Virus record (IMG/VR): IMGVR_UViG_3300046837_000164
Span: 1-34,458 of that record
DNA from: a virus
Length of the DNA stretch: 34,458 nt
Reading direction: 5' to 3' (one strand)
The notes below the pieces were generated by a model that was given only the letters and a program-made list of their open reading frames with translations, was not told the origin of the DNA and did not search any database. Below, in pieces: positions 1-6,614 of the stretch (position 1 is the stretch's first letter; every line of letters begins with the position of its first letter). Both the position numbers and the translations under genes were made by a program.

Positions 1-127
1 TCCGCCGGCGCCGCCATCGGGTCCGCCCGCACCGTCGGCACCCGGCGCACCGCCGCCGGCTAATCCGGCAGAGTCGGCGGCCGACCAGCAGTTGACCGCG
101 CTGGACGAGGACGAGCAGGTTGCCAAG
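1..127. repeat. Terminal direct repeat, left copy (circle closure)
   Basis: Bases 1-127 are identical to 34332-34458. The repeat lies inside the portal gene and the reading frame is continuous across it. An exact 127-base end overlap is what a de Bruijn assembler using k=127 leaves on a circular contig, so I read it as an assembly overlap and not as a biological terminal repeat. The unique circle is then 34,331 bp. Confidence 0.93.
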
Positions 128-175
128 TTTGTGTTTCATATGAAACGCGAGATGAATGATGCCCGCGCAGCCTGA
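1..175 (+). CDS. Phage portal protein, C-terminal end (gene split by the cut of the circle)
   Basis: This is the 3' end of the gene that starts at 33046; base 1 is the third base of a codon. Codons from base 2 encode a Pro/Ala/Gly-rich stretch, then an acidic segment ([11 protein letters not shown]) and a basic tail ending in NDARAA before TGA at 173-175. The last bases overlap the start of the collagen-like gene (ATG at 156), a usual arrangement in this genome. The part before base 128 duplicates the end of the window. Confidence 0.92.
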   Translation, partial: PPAPPSGPPAPSAPGAPPPANPAESAADQQLTALDEDEQVAKFVFHMKREMNDARAA

Positions 176-776
176 TCGCGCGCTGATGCGCGCCGTTGCC
201 GAGGTGATGCTGTCGGAGGAACGCGCGCGCGCGGCGGCCGACCGGGAAATTGCCGCCGATCTGGTGCGGCTGCGCGAGCGGATCGACGAGGTTGGAGCCA
301 TCATCGAATTGAGGGTGACGGCAGCAACCGCACATTTGAAAAACGGCGCCGATGGCTTGCCGGGGCCGGCCGGCGAAGCTGGGCCGCCAGGGCCACAGGG
401 ATCACCAGGACAGGCTGGCGACCAGGGGCCGCCGGGAGAAGCGGGCCTGCCGGGCGTGCCCGGCGCCGACGCCAGGCAATGGCGGCACCGCCGCGGTTAC
501 AATCCGCAAGCGTCCTATGAAGATGGCGATGTGTGTGCCCATGACGGCGGATCATGGCTGGCGCTGCACGACGATCCGGGGCCGCTGCCGGGCGACGGCT
601 GGGCGCAACTCACCGTGCGCGGGCAGCGTGGCAAGCCCGGCGACAAGGGCGACCGCGGGCCGACAGGTCCGGAAGGACGCGGCATTGCCGACCTGTATAT
701 CAGCGAGAACGGCGAATCCCTGGTGGTCGCACTCTCGGACGGCACGCTGCGCGATGTCCCGTTGGTGACACGATGA
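156..776 (+). CDS. Collagen-like protein with an embedded carbohydrate-binding-like module
   Basis: Predicted 206 aa. Residues 1-60 are charged and helical and could trimerise. Residues 64-105 are 14 uninterrupted Gly-X-Y triplets (for example [11 protein letters not shown]). Residues 109-155 have a W/Y/GDV/W pattern ([21 protein letters not shown]) recalling small chitin-binding modules of the CBM5/12 type. Residues 156-173 are six more Gly-X-Y triplets, followed by a short beta-rich end. Phage collagen-like repeats usually form trimeric fibres. The position between portal and head-tail connector suggests a head or neck fibre rather than a tail fibre, which is inference. ATG 156 and ATG 159 are both possible starts, and either overlaps the portal 3' end. 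The stop overlaps the next ATG. Confidence 0.85.
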   Translation: MMPAQPDRALMRAVAEVMLSEERARAAADREIAADLVRLRERIDEVGAIIELRVTAATAHLKNGADGLPGPAGEAGPPGPQGSPGQAGDQGPPGEAGLPGVPGADARQWRHRRGYNPQASYEDGDVCAHDGGSWLALHDDPGPLPGDGWAQLTVRGQRGKPGDKGDRGPTGPEGRGIADLYISENGESLVVALSDGTLRDVPLVTR

Positions 777-1426
777 GCGGCAACTGGGGACATAGTTTTG
801 TGGTCGTGCAGCCGCCGGGGCCGATCGAGACCGATCTGGTGACGCTGGCGGATCTCAAGCTTGAGCTAGGCATTACATCCACGGCCGAGGACGCGGCGCT
901 GCAGGCGCGCATCACCCGGCTGTCGGAACAGATTGCGGAATATTGCGATCGTATCTTGGCGCTGATCGCTGTCGAGGAAACCTTTGCCTTCAACGGCGGC
1001 GGCCGACCATGGCCGACGGCGCCCGGTGAAACGCCGGGAACCGGCATCCCGCTGGTGCTGATGCAATACCCGGTGACCGAGATCACATCCCTGACCCGCG
1101 ACGGCACCGCCATCGATCCGGCGGAATATGACCTCAACGCCTTAAGCGGCCTGCTCTGGCCACGCTCGGGTTCGTGGGGCGGCCGCATCGTGGCGCAGTA
1201 TTCAGGCGGCTATGACCTACCCGATGGTGCGCCGGCGACATTGCAAAGCGCGGTGATCGAGGCTGTGCGCCAGCGCCGGGCCTACTCGTCGCGCGATCCG
1301 TCGATCCGCGAGGTCTCCCACGACATCACCCGCGTCGGCTATTACTCGGAGCCGCTCAACTCGACCAGCGGCCTGTCGCAATCGGTGGCGGGATCGCTCG
1401 ATCTGTTCCGCCGGCAGTATGTCTGA
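773..1426 (+). CDS. Head-tail connector protein (gp6-like / phiE125 gp8-like)
   Basis: 217 aa from ATG 773, which overlaps the collagen-gene stop by ATGA. The frame is open further upstream to 554, but that part is only a shadow of the collagen gene. The N-terminal helices (VTLADLKLELGI...AALQARITRLSEQIAEYCDRIL) match the layout of the phage gp6-like head-tail connector family (LxxVKxxLRI...D..I...I..A...IE...). A central strand region (YPVTEITSLTRDGTAIDPAEYDL) and the C-terminal helix (LQSAVIEAVRQRRAYSSRDP) fit the phiE125 gp8 group. Connectors of this type form a ring beneath the portal and help close the channel after packaging. Its position directly after the portal region supports the call. 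Confidence 0.8.
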   Translation: MSGNWGHSFVVVQPPGPIETDLVTLADLKLELGITSTAEDAALQARITRLSEQIAEYCDRILALIAVEETFAFNGGGRPWPTAPGETPGTGIPLVLMQYPVTEITSLTRDGTAIDPAEYDLNALSGLLWPRSGSWGGRIVAQYSGGYDLPDGAPATLQSAVIEAVRQRRAYSSRDPSIREVSHDITRVGYYSEPLNSTSGLSQSVAGSLDLFRRQYV

Positions 1427-1465
1427 CCAATCACGCATCATTGCAGAATATTGCGAGGTCACACC

Positions 1466-1693
1466 ATGTCGTTGACCGGCTTGTTGTTGGGAATTATCAA
1501 CGTCGCCATCGTCGTCGCGGTCCTGATTTTGATTGGCTACATCATCCTGTGGTTCATGGGGCTGCTCGGCTTTCCAATCCCGGCGATGGTGCAGAAGATA
1601 TTCATGGTTATCGTCGCCTTGATAGCTCTGTATATGCTGGTCGCGCTACTGGTCGGTATTCCCACGCTCCACATCGTTGGGCCGCTGCATTAG
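1466..1693 (+). CDS. Small two-helix membrane protein, function unknown
   Basis: 75 aa. ATG 1466 is preceded by GAGG at 1455-1458, a good ribosome site, so this start is preferred over the TTG at 1451. Almost the whole protein is hydrophobic: one membrane segment around residues 4-35 (LLLGIINVAIVVAVLILIG) and a second around 42-66 (IFMVIVALIALYMLVALLV), joined by a short loop. It sits inside the head-tail joining genes. Two-helix proteins of this size can be holins, but a holin candidate already sits next to the endolysin at 14179, so this could be a second holin or antiholin, a superinfection-exclusion peptide or something unrelated. Clear coding signal; role open. Confidence 0.7.
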   Translation: MSLTGLLLGIINVAIVVAVLILIGYIILWFMGLLGFPIPAMVQKIFMVIVALIALYMLVALLVGIPTLHIVGPLH

Positions 1694-1695
1694 CG

Positions 1696-2055
1696 ATGGC
1701 CCTCGACTATAGCGCCCTGCTGTTCGATCCGGTGTACGGCGAACTCGGCGTGCCGGCGGTGCTGACCGTGCCGGGCGGTACCGATCTTGCCATCACCGTT
1801 ATTGATGACACCCGGCCGAAGGACCTGCCGGTCCCCGGCACTTCCGGCGCGGTGGTGCATAGCGTCGGTCCCGGCGCCTTTGCCCGCATTCCCGAACTGG
1901 CGGGCCACGGCATCGTGCGCGACGACTATCTCGACGCGGTGCTGGCATTCAACGGCCGCTCCTGGATCGTGCGTTCCTATGAACTGCGCGGCTCACCGAA
2001 CGGCGAGGATCTGGGCGAGGTACGGTTCCTGCTGAAAGAGGCGGCGCTCGGGTGA
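1696..2055 (+). CDS. Head-tail joining protein (putative)
   Basis: 119 aa from ATG 1696, just after the upstream stop. The frame is open to 1441, but that upstream part is a shadow of the membrane-protein gene. The protein is beta-rich with a hydrophobic core (VPAVLTVPGGTDLAITVIDDT) and ends in a strand typical of stopper/adaptor proteins (SWIVRSYELRGSPNGEDLGEVRFLLKEA). Order is the main support: connector, this gene, a terminator-like gene, then the tail tube, as in HK97/lambda-type modules where FII-like head-tail joining proteins occupy this slot. No catalytic motif is seen. Confidence 0.6.
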   Translation: MALDYSALLFDPVYGELGVPAVLTVPGGTDLAITVIDDTRPKDLPVPGTSGAVVHSVGPGAFARIPELAGHGIVRDDYLDAVLAFNGRSWIVRSYELRGSPNGEDLGEVRFLLKEAALG

Positions 2056-2504
2056 AGGACGTGCGCGAGAATGTCCTCGCGCGTCTGCTCGAACTGGTCG
2101 CCGACATTCCGAGCATCCGCTCGACGCAACGCAACAACGTCGACATCACCGAACTGCAGTTGCCGGCCGCGCTGTTGTTCGACGGCGACGAAGAAACCGA
2201 AGGCGCCAGCGATCTCTCGGCGCGGTTATCGCCGCGGCCGTATCCGACCCGGATGACGCCCATCATCTCGATCGTGCAGCAGGCCGACGCGGTCGGATCG
2301 GAAATGACGGCGTTCCGCAGTCAGTTGGTCAAACTGGTCCTGAACGACACCGAACTCAACACGATCGTCAATGCCGGGCGGCTCGGCAACGGTGCCATCC
2401 GTTACCTCGGCTGCAAGACCGAGTTTGGCTGGGGCCGGCTGACGCATGGCGTGCTGAGCCTTGAATTCCTGTTCAAGTATTCCCTGAAAATAGAGGAGCT
2501 ATAA
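2052..2504 (+). CDS. Tail terminator / tail completion protein (putative)
   Basis: 150 aa starting at GTG 2052, which overlaps the upstream TGA (GTGA). It has an N-terminal helix (KDVRENVLARLLELVADIP), then short strands and helices ending with the tail-terminator-like LGCKTEFGWGRLTHGVLSLEFLFKYSL. Lambda gpU-like terminators have this size and lie immediately before the major tail tube gene, as here. They cap the growing tail tube and bind the head connector. Assignment is by order and general pattern; sequence similarity cannot be checked here. Confidence 0.6.
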   Translation: MKDVRENVLARLLELVADIPSIRSTQRNNVDITELQLPAALLFDGDEETEGASDLSARLSPRPYPTRMTPIISIVQQADAVGSEMTAFRSQLVKLVLNDTELNTIVNAGRLGNGAIRYLGCKTEFGWGRLTHGVLSLEFLFKYSLKIEEL

Positions 2505-2506
2505 CC

Positions 2507-3040
2507 ATGCCAACGGCACCGGATGTCCAGAACTATCACATCGGCAAAGGCATCGTCAGTTTCAAGGAAACCGGCGGCGTCGATTATGTCGACCTCGGCA
2601 ACGCGCCAAAGTTCATCTACACACCGGCGGTCACCAAGAAGGAGCATTTCAGCAGCCGCGAGGGAGTGAAAACAAAAGATTTCACCGCCGTGACGCAAAT
2701 CGGCGCGACCATCAAAGTCACGCTCGACGAGATCACCGGCGACACTCTCGCCATCTTCGCGCTCGCCACCACCGACACGACGACACCCGGCGAGGTCACC
2801 CTGTCTGGCCTGTCGAAGGCCGAGTTTGTCGGCGAGCTGAAGGTGGTAGGCACCAATGACATCGGCCAGCAGGTCGACTTCGACGCCACGGTCTCGTTCA
2901 TCCCGTCCGGTGATTTTAGCTTTATTACCGACACTGACGACTTCACGACCATCGTACTTGAGGCCGAGGTGATGAAGGGCACCGCCGGTGATTTCGGCGT
3001 CTGGACTGTCCGCGACACCGCCCCGCCGGCAGGACCGTAA
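2507..3040 (+). CDS. Major tail protein (tail tube subunit)
   Basis: 177 aa with a strong ribosome site (GAGGAG at 2493-2498) before ATG 2507, suited to a highly made structural protein. The sequence is beta-rich with the tail-tube style start (NYHIGKGIVSFKETGGVDYVDLGNAPKFIYTPAV), a KEHFSSREG turn and a C-terminal beta segment (DDFTTIVLEAEVMKG). It lies directly before the chaperone/tape-measure block, the standard place for the tube protein that polymerises around the tape measure. Confidence 0.82.
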   Translation: MPTAPDVQNYHIGKGIVSFKETGGVDYVDLGNAPKFIYTPAVTKKEHFSSREGVKTKDFTAVTQIGATIKVTLDEITGDTLAIFALATTDTTTPGEVTLSGLSKAEFVGELKVVGTNDIGQQVDFDATVSFIPSGDFSFITDTDDFTTIVLEAEVMKGTAGDFGVWTVRDTAPPAGP

Positions 3041-3042
3041 CC

Positions 3043-3510
3043 ATGGCTGACCTATTAGACATCGCACCCTCGACCGCGGTCGAGGTGGTTAAGCTCGACG
3101 GCCAGCGCATCGTCGTGCGCGGTCTGCATGGCGATGCCATCGCCGCGATCGTGGCGCGGTTTCCCGAACTGGCTGCTCTGCTCGGCGGCATGAGCGGCAA
3201 TATCGGGGCGCGACTGATCGAACGGTTCGGCGGCGCCATCGGGCCGATCATCGCGGCCGGCTGCGGCCATCCCGGCGAGGAGAAATACGAGCAGCACGCC
3301 GCCACGCTCTTGGTGGAACATCAGTTGAAACTCTTGAAAGCCATCATCGGGCTGACATTCCCAAACGGGATAGCCGCCTTCGTCGAGACGGTGACGAGCG
3401 TGCTCGGCGCAACGGACGAGGCGGCAAAGACCATCAAGGTGCGCTTGCGGGCCTCGCGACAGCCATCACCGCCCTCATCCGACGCGGCTTCCCGCCCGCC
3501 TTTGCAATGA
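3043..3510 (+). CDS. Tail assembly chaperone, zero-frame product (G-like)
   Basis: 155 aa from ATG 3043, two bases after the tube stop. Helical protein (EVVKLDGQRIVVRGLHGDAIAAIVARFPEL...). The first ~130 codons have strong GC third positions. The last ~20 residues (RQPSPPSSDAASRPPLQ) look non-protein-like, and at the same place the -1 frame becomes coding and leads straight into the small ORF at 3507. This is the G/GT arrangement of lambda-like tails, in which a minority of ribosomes shift by -1 and make a longer chaperone that recruits tube subunits to the tape measure. A shift would give a product of about 205 aa. Confidence 0.75.
   Translation: MADLLDIAPSTAVEVVKLDGQRIVVRGLHGDAIAAIVARFPELAALLGGMSGNIGARLIERFGGAIGPIIAAGCGHPGEEKYEQHAATLLVEHQLKLLKAIIGLTFPNGIAAFVETVTSVLGATDEAAKTIKVRLRASRQPSPPSSDAASRPPLQ
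3360..3429 (+). other. Candidate zone for a programmed -1 frameshift in the tail chaperone
   Basis: Two candidates are visible. CCCAAAC at 3360-3366 fits the X XXY YYZ rule in frame, but it lies about 70 bases before coding quality switches frames. GGCAAAG at 3423-3429, in phase as G GCA AAG, sits close to the switch, but only its A-site codon (AAG to AAA) re-pairs well. The -1 frame is open throughout and has no ATG, GTG or TTG before 3507. The exact slip site is not settled. Confidence 0.45.
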
Positions 3511-3659
3511 CGCTGACGCCGCGCCAGATCGCCGCCTATCTCGAATTCAGCGACCGGCTCGATCGGATCGAGCGCGCCAACGCGCTGACGATCGCGGCAC
3601 TAGGCGCACAGGGCGAGGGCAAGGATATCGAGAAGACGATTAAGGAATGGGGCGGGTGA
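3507..3659 (+). CDS. Tail assembly chaperone, -1-frame extension (T-like domain)
   Basis: 50 aa from ATG 3507 (ATGA overlap with the zero-frame stop). It begins MTLTPRQIAAYLEFSDRLDRIERANAL, a pattern like the small protein that follows the tail chaperone in many rhizobial and gene-transfer-agent-like tails. The same frame upstream of the ATG also reads as good protein (TAITALIRRGFPPAFA) with GC-rich third positions but no start codon. So I infer that the main product is a frameshift fusion with the 3043 gene. Separate translation from the coupled ATG is the alternative. Confidence 0.7.
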   Translation: MTLTPRQIAAYLEFSDRLDRIERANALTIAALGAQGEGKDIEKTIKEWGG

Positions 3660-3847
3660 AAATTATGGCGCCGCTGTCCACGCAATTTGCCGAGGATGGA
3701 CCCATCCAAAATAATGAATGGCCAGGTGTTGCCGCCATGATGACGCCGAAAAAAACGGCCGCGAGGGCCAGCATCGCGGCCATGAAGCTCTTCGTATTGC
3801 TGCTCATCTTTCCTTCTTTCGCCTATCCCACCGGGACAGAAAACTAG
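3647..3847 (+). CDS. Possible small protein with a C-terminal hydrophobic segment
   Basis: 66 codons from ATG 3647, or 61 from ATG 3665, overlapping the chaperone end. The only notable part is a basic stretch (TPKKTAARASIAAMK) followed by LFVLLLIFPSFAYP, which reads like a short signal peptide or one membrane helix near the C-terminus. Codon quality is weaker than in neighbours and no convincing ribosome site sits at a proper distance. The rest of the 3660-3918 gap shows nothing else. It may be a small membrane peptide or simply spacer DNA. Confidence 0.3.
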   Translation: MGRVKIMAPLSTQFAEDGPIQNNEWPGVAAMMTPKKTAARASIAAMKLFVLLLIFPSFAYPTGTEN

Positions 3848-3918
3848 CACCGATGGCTGCCGCCCGACTTGACGGATCCGGCCACCGAATTGCGCATCCG
3901 TGCCAAAAATGACTGAAA

Positions 3919-4473
3919 ATGCCCGCTAAATTCACGGTAACGGTCGACCAACCGGCCTGGCTCAAGATGATCCGCGACAAGCAGCGCCCGGTAGCCACGG
4001 CGGCGGTGCAAGCCCTGCAGGACGTGGCCGCCGAGGCGGTACAGGAAGGCCGCAGCAATATCGGCAGTGCCGGCCGCTTCACCGGCAAATGGCAGTCCGG
4101 CCTGCAGTTCAAACTGCAAGACGCGCAAGACGGCGGCGAGCCATCGCTGCAAGCCAAGGCTACCGTGTTTCACAGTTATGGCCTCGCCTCGGTGTTCGAG
4201 TTCGGCGCCACCATCGAGGGCAAGCCGCTGCTCTGGATACCGACCAAGCCGGGGGCGCCATCGGCCCGCCGCTCGGGCAAGAAACTGGTTTCGGCGACCG
4301 TGCGCGGCACGCCCATGCTGTTCGACGCCAACGACAAGGACCGCCACCGCAAGCCGCTCTATATCGGCGTGCCCTCGGTGAAGATCCCGAAGAAGTTCAA
4401 CATCATCGAAATCATCAAGCAGAACGCCGCCAAGCTCGGCGAGGCGTTCCTTAAACGCTTCAAGGATACCTGA
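3919..4473 (+). CDS. Phage structural protein, DUF6441-like (neck/tail completion)
   Basis: 184 aa. ATG 3919 is the only sensible start because a stop in frame lies at 3910. An N-terminal helical region (KQRPVATAAVQALQDVAAEAVQEGRSNI) is followed by GRFTGKWQSGLQFKL, a VFHSYGLASVFEFGATI strand, PLLWIPTKPGAP and a long C-terminal helix. This order (WxxGL...vFexGatI...LWIPt) resembles the DUF6441 proteins often found next to tail genes, and more distantly HK97 gp10-like tail-completion proteins. It lies between the chaperone and the tape measure. Role in virion assembly is inferred from position. Confidence 0.6.
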   Translation: MPAKFTVTVDQPAWLKMIRDKQRPVATAAVQALQDVAAEAVQEGRSNIGSAGRFTGKWQSGLQFKLQDAQDGGEPSLQAKATVFHSYGLASVFEFGATIEGKPLLWIPTKPGAPSARRSGKKLVSATVRGTPMLFDANDKDRHRKPLYIGVPSVKIPKKFNIIEIIKQNAAKLGEAFLKRFKDT

Positions 4474-4479
4474 CACACC

Positions 4480-6237
4480 ATGGCCAACAGGATATCGGTC
4501 GAGATCGCGCTCGAGGGCGGCGCCGAGATCGAGAAGCAGCTCGCCGACATCGGCCAGGCCGGGCAGAAGGCGTTCCTCGACATCAGCAAGGCGGCCGAGC
4601 AGGCCGGCGGATTCAAGAACCTCAAGCCCGAAGAGGTGACGCAGAAGCTCAAAGACCTCGGCGTCACTGGCGCCGATGCACTCAACAAGATCCAGGGCGC
4701 GGTGCAAACCGCGACCCGGCTCGAAACCGTGGTGCAGGGTGTGGCGAAGGTGGAAAATGCCTTCGCGGCGCTGGGCAGAGCGGCCTTAGCATTTGGCCCG
4801 GCCATTGTCGGGGGCATGCTGCTCGCCGCCAAGGAAATAGCTTCTTTCTCGGCCGAGATCACCAAGGCCAACGCCGAGGCCGTAAAACTCGGACTGTCGA
4901 TCACGCAGTTCGACAAGCTGCGGCTAAGTCTGGAGGGCGCCGGCATATCGGCGCAAGGCATTAGCGCCGGGCTGGAGGGGGTCAAGAGCGAACTCGACAA
5001 GTTGGCGCTGCAGCAAGTTGCGGCCGACTTCAACACGCTGAAAACCGGCGTCGGTAACGGCTCGGACGCACTGCAGCGGCTGCAGGCGACGGCCAAGCAA
5101 TTCACGCCGGCCGGCACCGCCGCCGCCGAGGCGCTGCTGAAGCTCAACATCCCGCTGCCGGGCATGGCGCAAACCGTCATCACCCTTTCCAACACCGGCA
5201 AGGCCGTGGGGGTGCTCGACAACGAGTTGACCAAGCTCGGCCCCAACCTCGCCAGACTCCAACTACTCACCGGCGTCCAGTTCAAGCCCGGCGACACCCT
5301 TGACGTTGCTATACCAAAGATCATCCAGGCGTTGCAGAAGATACCGGACCCGGCGCAGCGGGCGCAGGCCGCGCTACAGTTTTTCAAGCAGGGCAGCGCC
5401 GAATTTTCCCAGGCGATGCAAAACAACAGCCTGTCGTCCGATAATTTCAAGGCCAGTGTGACGCGGGACGCGCAAGCGATCACGCAGGCTCAACTCGACG
5501 TGGCTTCTAAGGTGGAGGAAAGCCAGAATAAGATCTCAGCCGCGTGGAAGCGGTTTGATCTTAGCACCGTGGCGAGTGAGATCATTAATCTCGGCAAACT
5601 GCTCGCCGGCATTGAATGGGGAATAGCAACCGAGGCTTTGACAAAGTTTGTCACGACGCCGGTCGCCAATGCCTGGCAGTGGATCGTCGACACGTTCTGG
5701 AGCGTCATTGGCAAGGTCAACGCCGCCGCGGCGGCTGCGGCGCAGCAGATCAAGGACTTTGTCACCACGCCGGTCGCCAACGCCTGGCAGTGGATCAAGG
5801 ATACGTTCTGGGCGGTGGTGAAAAGTCTCGGCACCCTCGGCGGCGGCGCATCACCGGATGTCGGCGGCGGCGGTGGCCACGCGGCGGGCGGCATGGTCGG
5901 CGGGCGCGGTAGCGGCACCAGCGACAGCAATTTGGCCTGGGTGAGCCGTGGCGAATACATCGTGCCGGCGGCAGCAGTGGCGCAGCCGGGCGTGTTAGCC
6001 TTGCTGGAAGCCTTGCGGCACGGCATGGGCAACTTTGCGCTCGGCGGCATGGTGCGCGGGCCGCTCGGCCTGCCGGCCTTTGCCGGCGGCGGCATGAACA
6101 ACGTCACCATCGCATTTCCAGGACTGCCCGAGATCACCGGGCTGCGCGCCTCGTCCGGCGTGGTCGACGAATTGCGCCGCGCCGCCGCCATGGCGCAAGT
6201 CCGCTCGGGCGGTCGCAAGCCGAGCCGCTACACCTGA
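4480..6237 (+). CDS. Tail tape measure protein
   Basis: 585 aa. It sets tail length and is carried inside the tube. Coiled-coil-like helices fill residues 1-130 (IEKQLADIGQAGQKAFLDISKAAEQ). A hydrophobic segment lies near residues 100-130. A duplicated 18-residue block (FVTTPVANAWQWI) lies at about 390-407 and 427-444. The C-terminus is the Gly-rich AGGMVGGRG...GEYIVPAAAV typical of tape measures in this group. At about 0.15 nm per residue the length predicts a tail of roughly 85-90 nm, which is inference from the known scaling. No peptidase motif is seen. Stop and next ATG overlap (TGATG). Confidence 0.88.
   Translation: MANRISVEIALEGGAEIEKQLADIGQAGQKAFLDISKAAEQAGGFKNLKPEEVTQKLKDLGVTGADALNKIQGAVQTATRLETVVQGVAKVENAFAALGRAALAFGPAIVGGMLLAAKEIASFSAEITKANAEAVKLGLSITQFDKLRLSLEGAGISAQGISAGLEGVKSELDKLALQQVAADFNTLKTGVGNGSDALQRLQATAKQFTPAGTAAAEALLKLNIPLPGMAQTVITLSNTGKAVGVLDNELTKLGPNLARLQLLTGVQFKPGDTLDVAIPKIIQALQKIPDPAQRAQAALQFFKQGSAEFSQAMQNNSLSSDNFKASVTRDAQAITQAQLDVASKVEESQNKISAAWKRFDLSTVASEIINLGKLLAGIEWGIATEALTKFVTTPVANAWQWIVDTFWSVIGKVNAAAAAAAQQIKDFVTTPVANAWQWIKDTFWAVVKSLGTLGGGASPDVGGGGGHAAGGMVGGRGSGTSDSNLAWVSRGEYIVPAAAVAQPGVLALLEALRHGMGNFALGGMVRGPLGLPAFAGGGMNNVTIAFPGLPEITGLRASSGVVDELRRAAAMAQVRSGGRKPSRYT
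5647..5811 (+). repeat. Internal tandem duplication in the tape measure gene (unit 111 bp)
   Basis: The 54 bases at 5647-5700 recur at 5758-5811 with 6 mismatches. The encoded blocks differ at one of 18 residues (WQWIVDTFW versus WQWIKDTFW). The period is 111 bp (37 aa), in frame. Most changes are silent, so the protein block appears to be under selection. Confidence 0.85.
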
Positions 6238-6614
6238 TGCCGGCCTATACGCTGCTCGCCATCGACAATATCGACTTCTCGCAATACGCCGTGCGCGGCA
6301 TCACCATGACGCTGGCGCCGATCGACCAGAGCAAGAATCTGGCGCGCGACTGCCGCGGCCAACTGGCGGACATCTCGGTGGCGCAGTTCCGGCAGTACAA
6401 GGTCTCGATCACCTGTACCGACCACGAGGCGCCGGTGCTGACCGATGCGTGGCCGGGCGCCGACATCACCATCACTTGCATTCCCGGCCTTGGCGCATCC
6501 AACGGCTCGGGCGACGTGCTGACCATTCTCGCCAAGGTAACGAACTGGAACACCTCGCGCGACGAATGGGCGGCCGAAGTGGCGTGGACGTTGGAAGCGG
6601 AGCAGCGCGCCTAG
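6237..6614 (+). CDS. Minor tail protein (distal-tail region), putative
   Basis: 125 aa starting at ATG 6237, overlapping the tape-measure stop. Beta-rich: YTLLAIDNIDFSQYAVRGITMTLAPI, KNLARDCRGQLADIS, QYKVSITCTDHEAPVL and a C-terminal VAWTLEAEQ. It sits directly after the tape measure, where distal tail or baseplate-adaptor proteins of siphoviruses are found. I do not recognise a named family; the structural role comes from order. Confidence 0.6.
   Translation: MPAYTLLAIDNIDFSQYAVRGITMTLAPIDQSKNLARDCRGQLADISVAQFRQYKVSITCTDHEAPVLTDAWPGADITITCIPGLGASNGSGDVLTILAKVTNWNTSRDEWAAEVAWTLEAEQRA

Noticed and set aside
2402-3067. Long minus-strand ORF opposite the tail tube gene
   Set aside because: Shadow of the tail tube gene; no motif, no ribosome site, against the operon direction.
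3844-4707. 287-codon minus-strand ORF
   Set aside because: Lies opposite the DUF6441-like gene and the start of the tape measure; composition is a reverse-complement shadow of high-GC coding DNA.
4359-5483. 374-codon minus-strand ORF
   Set aside because: Antisense of the tape measure gene; Ser/Ala/Pro-rich shadow translation without domains.
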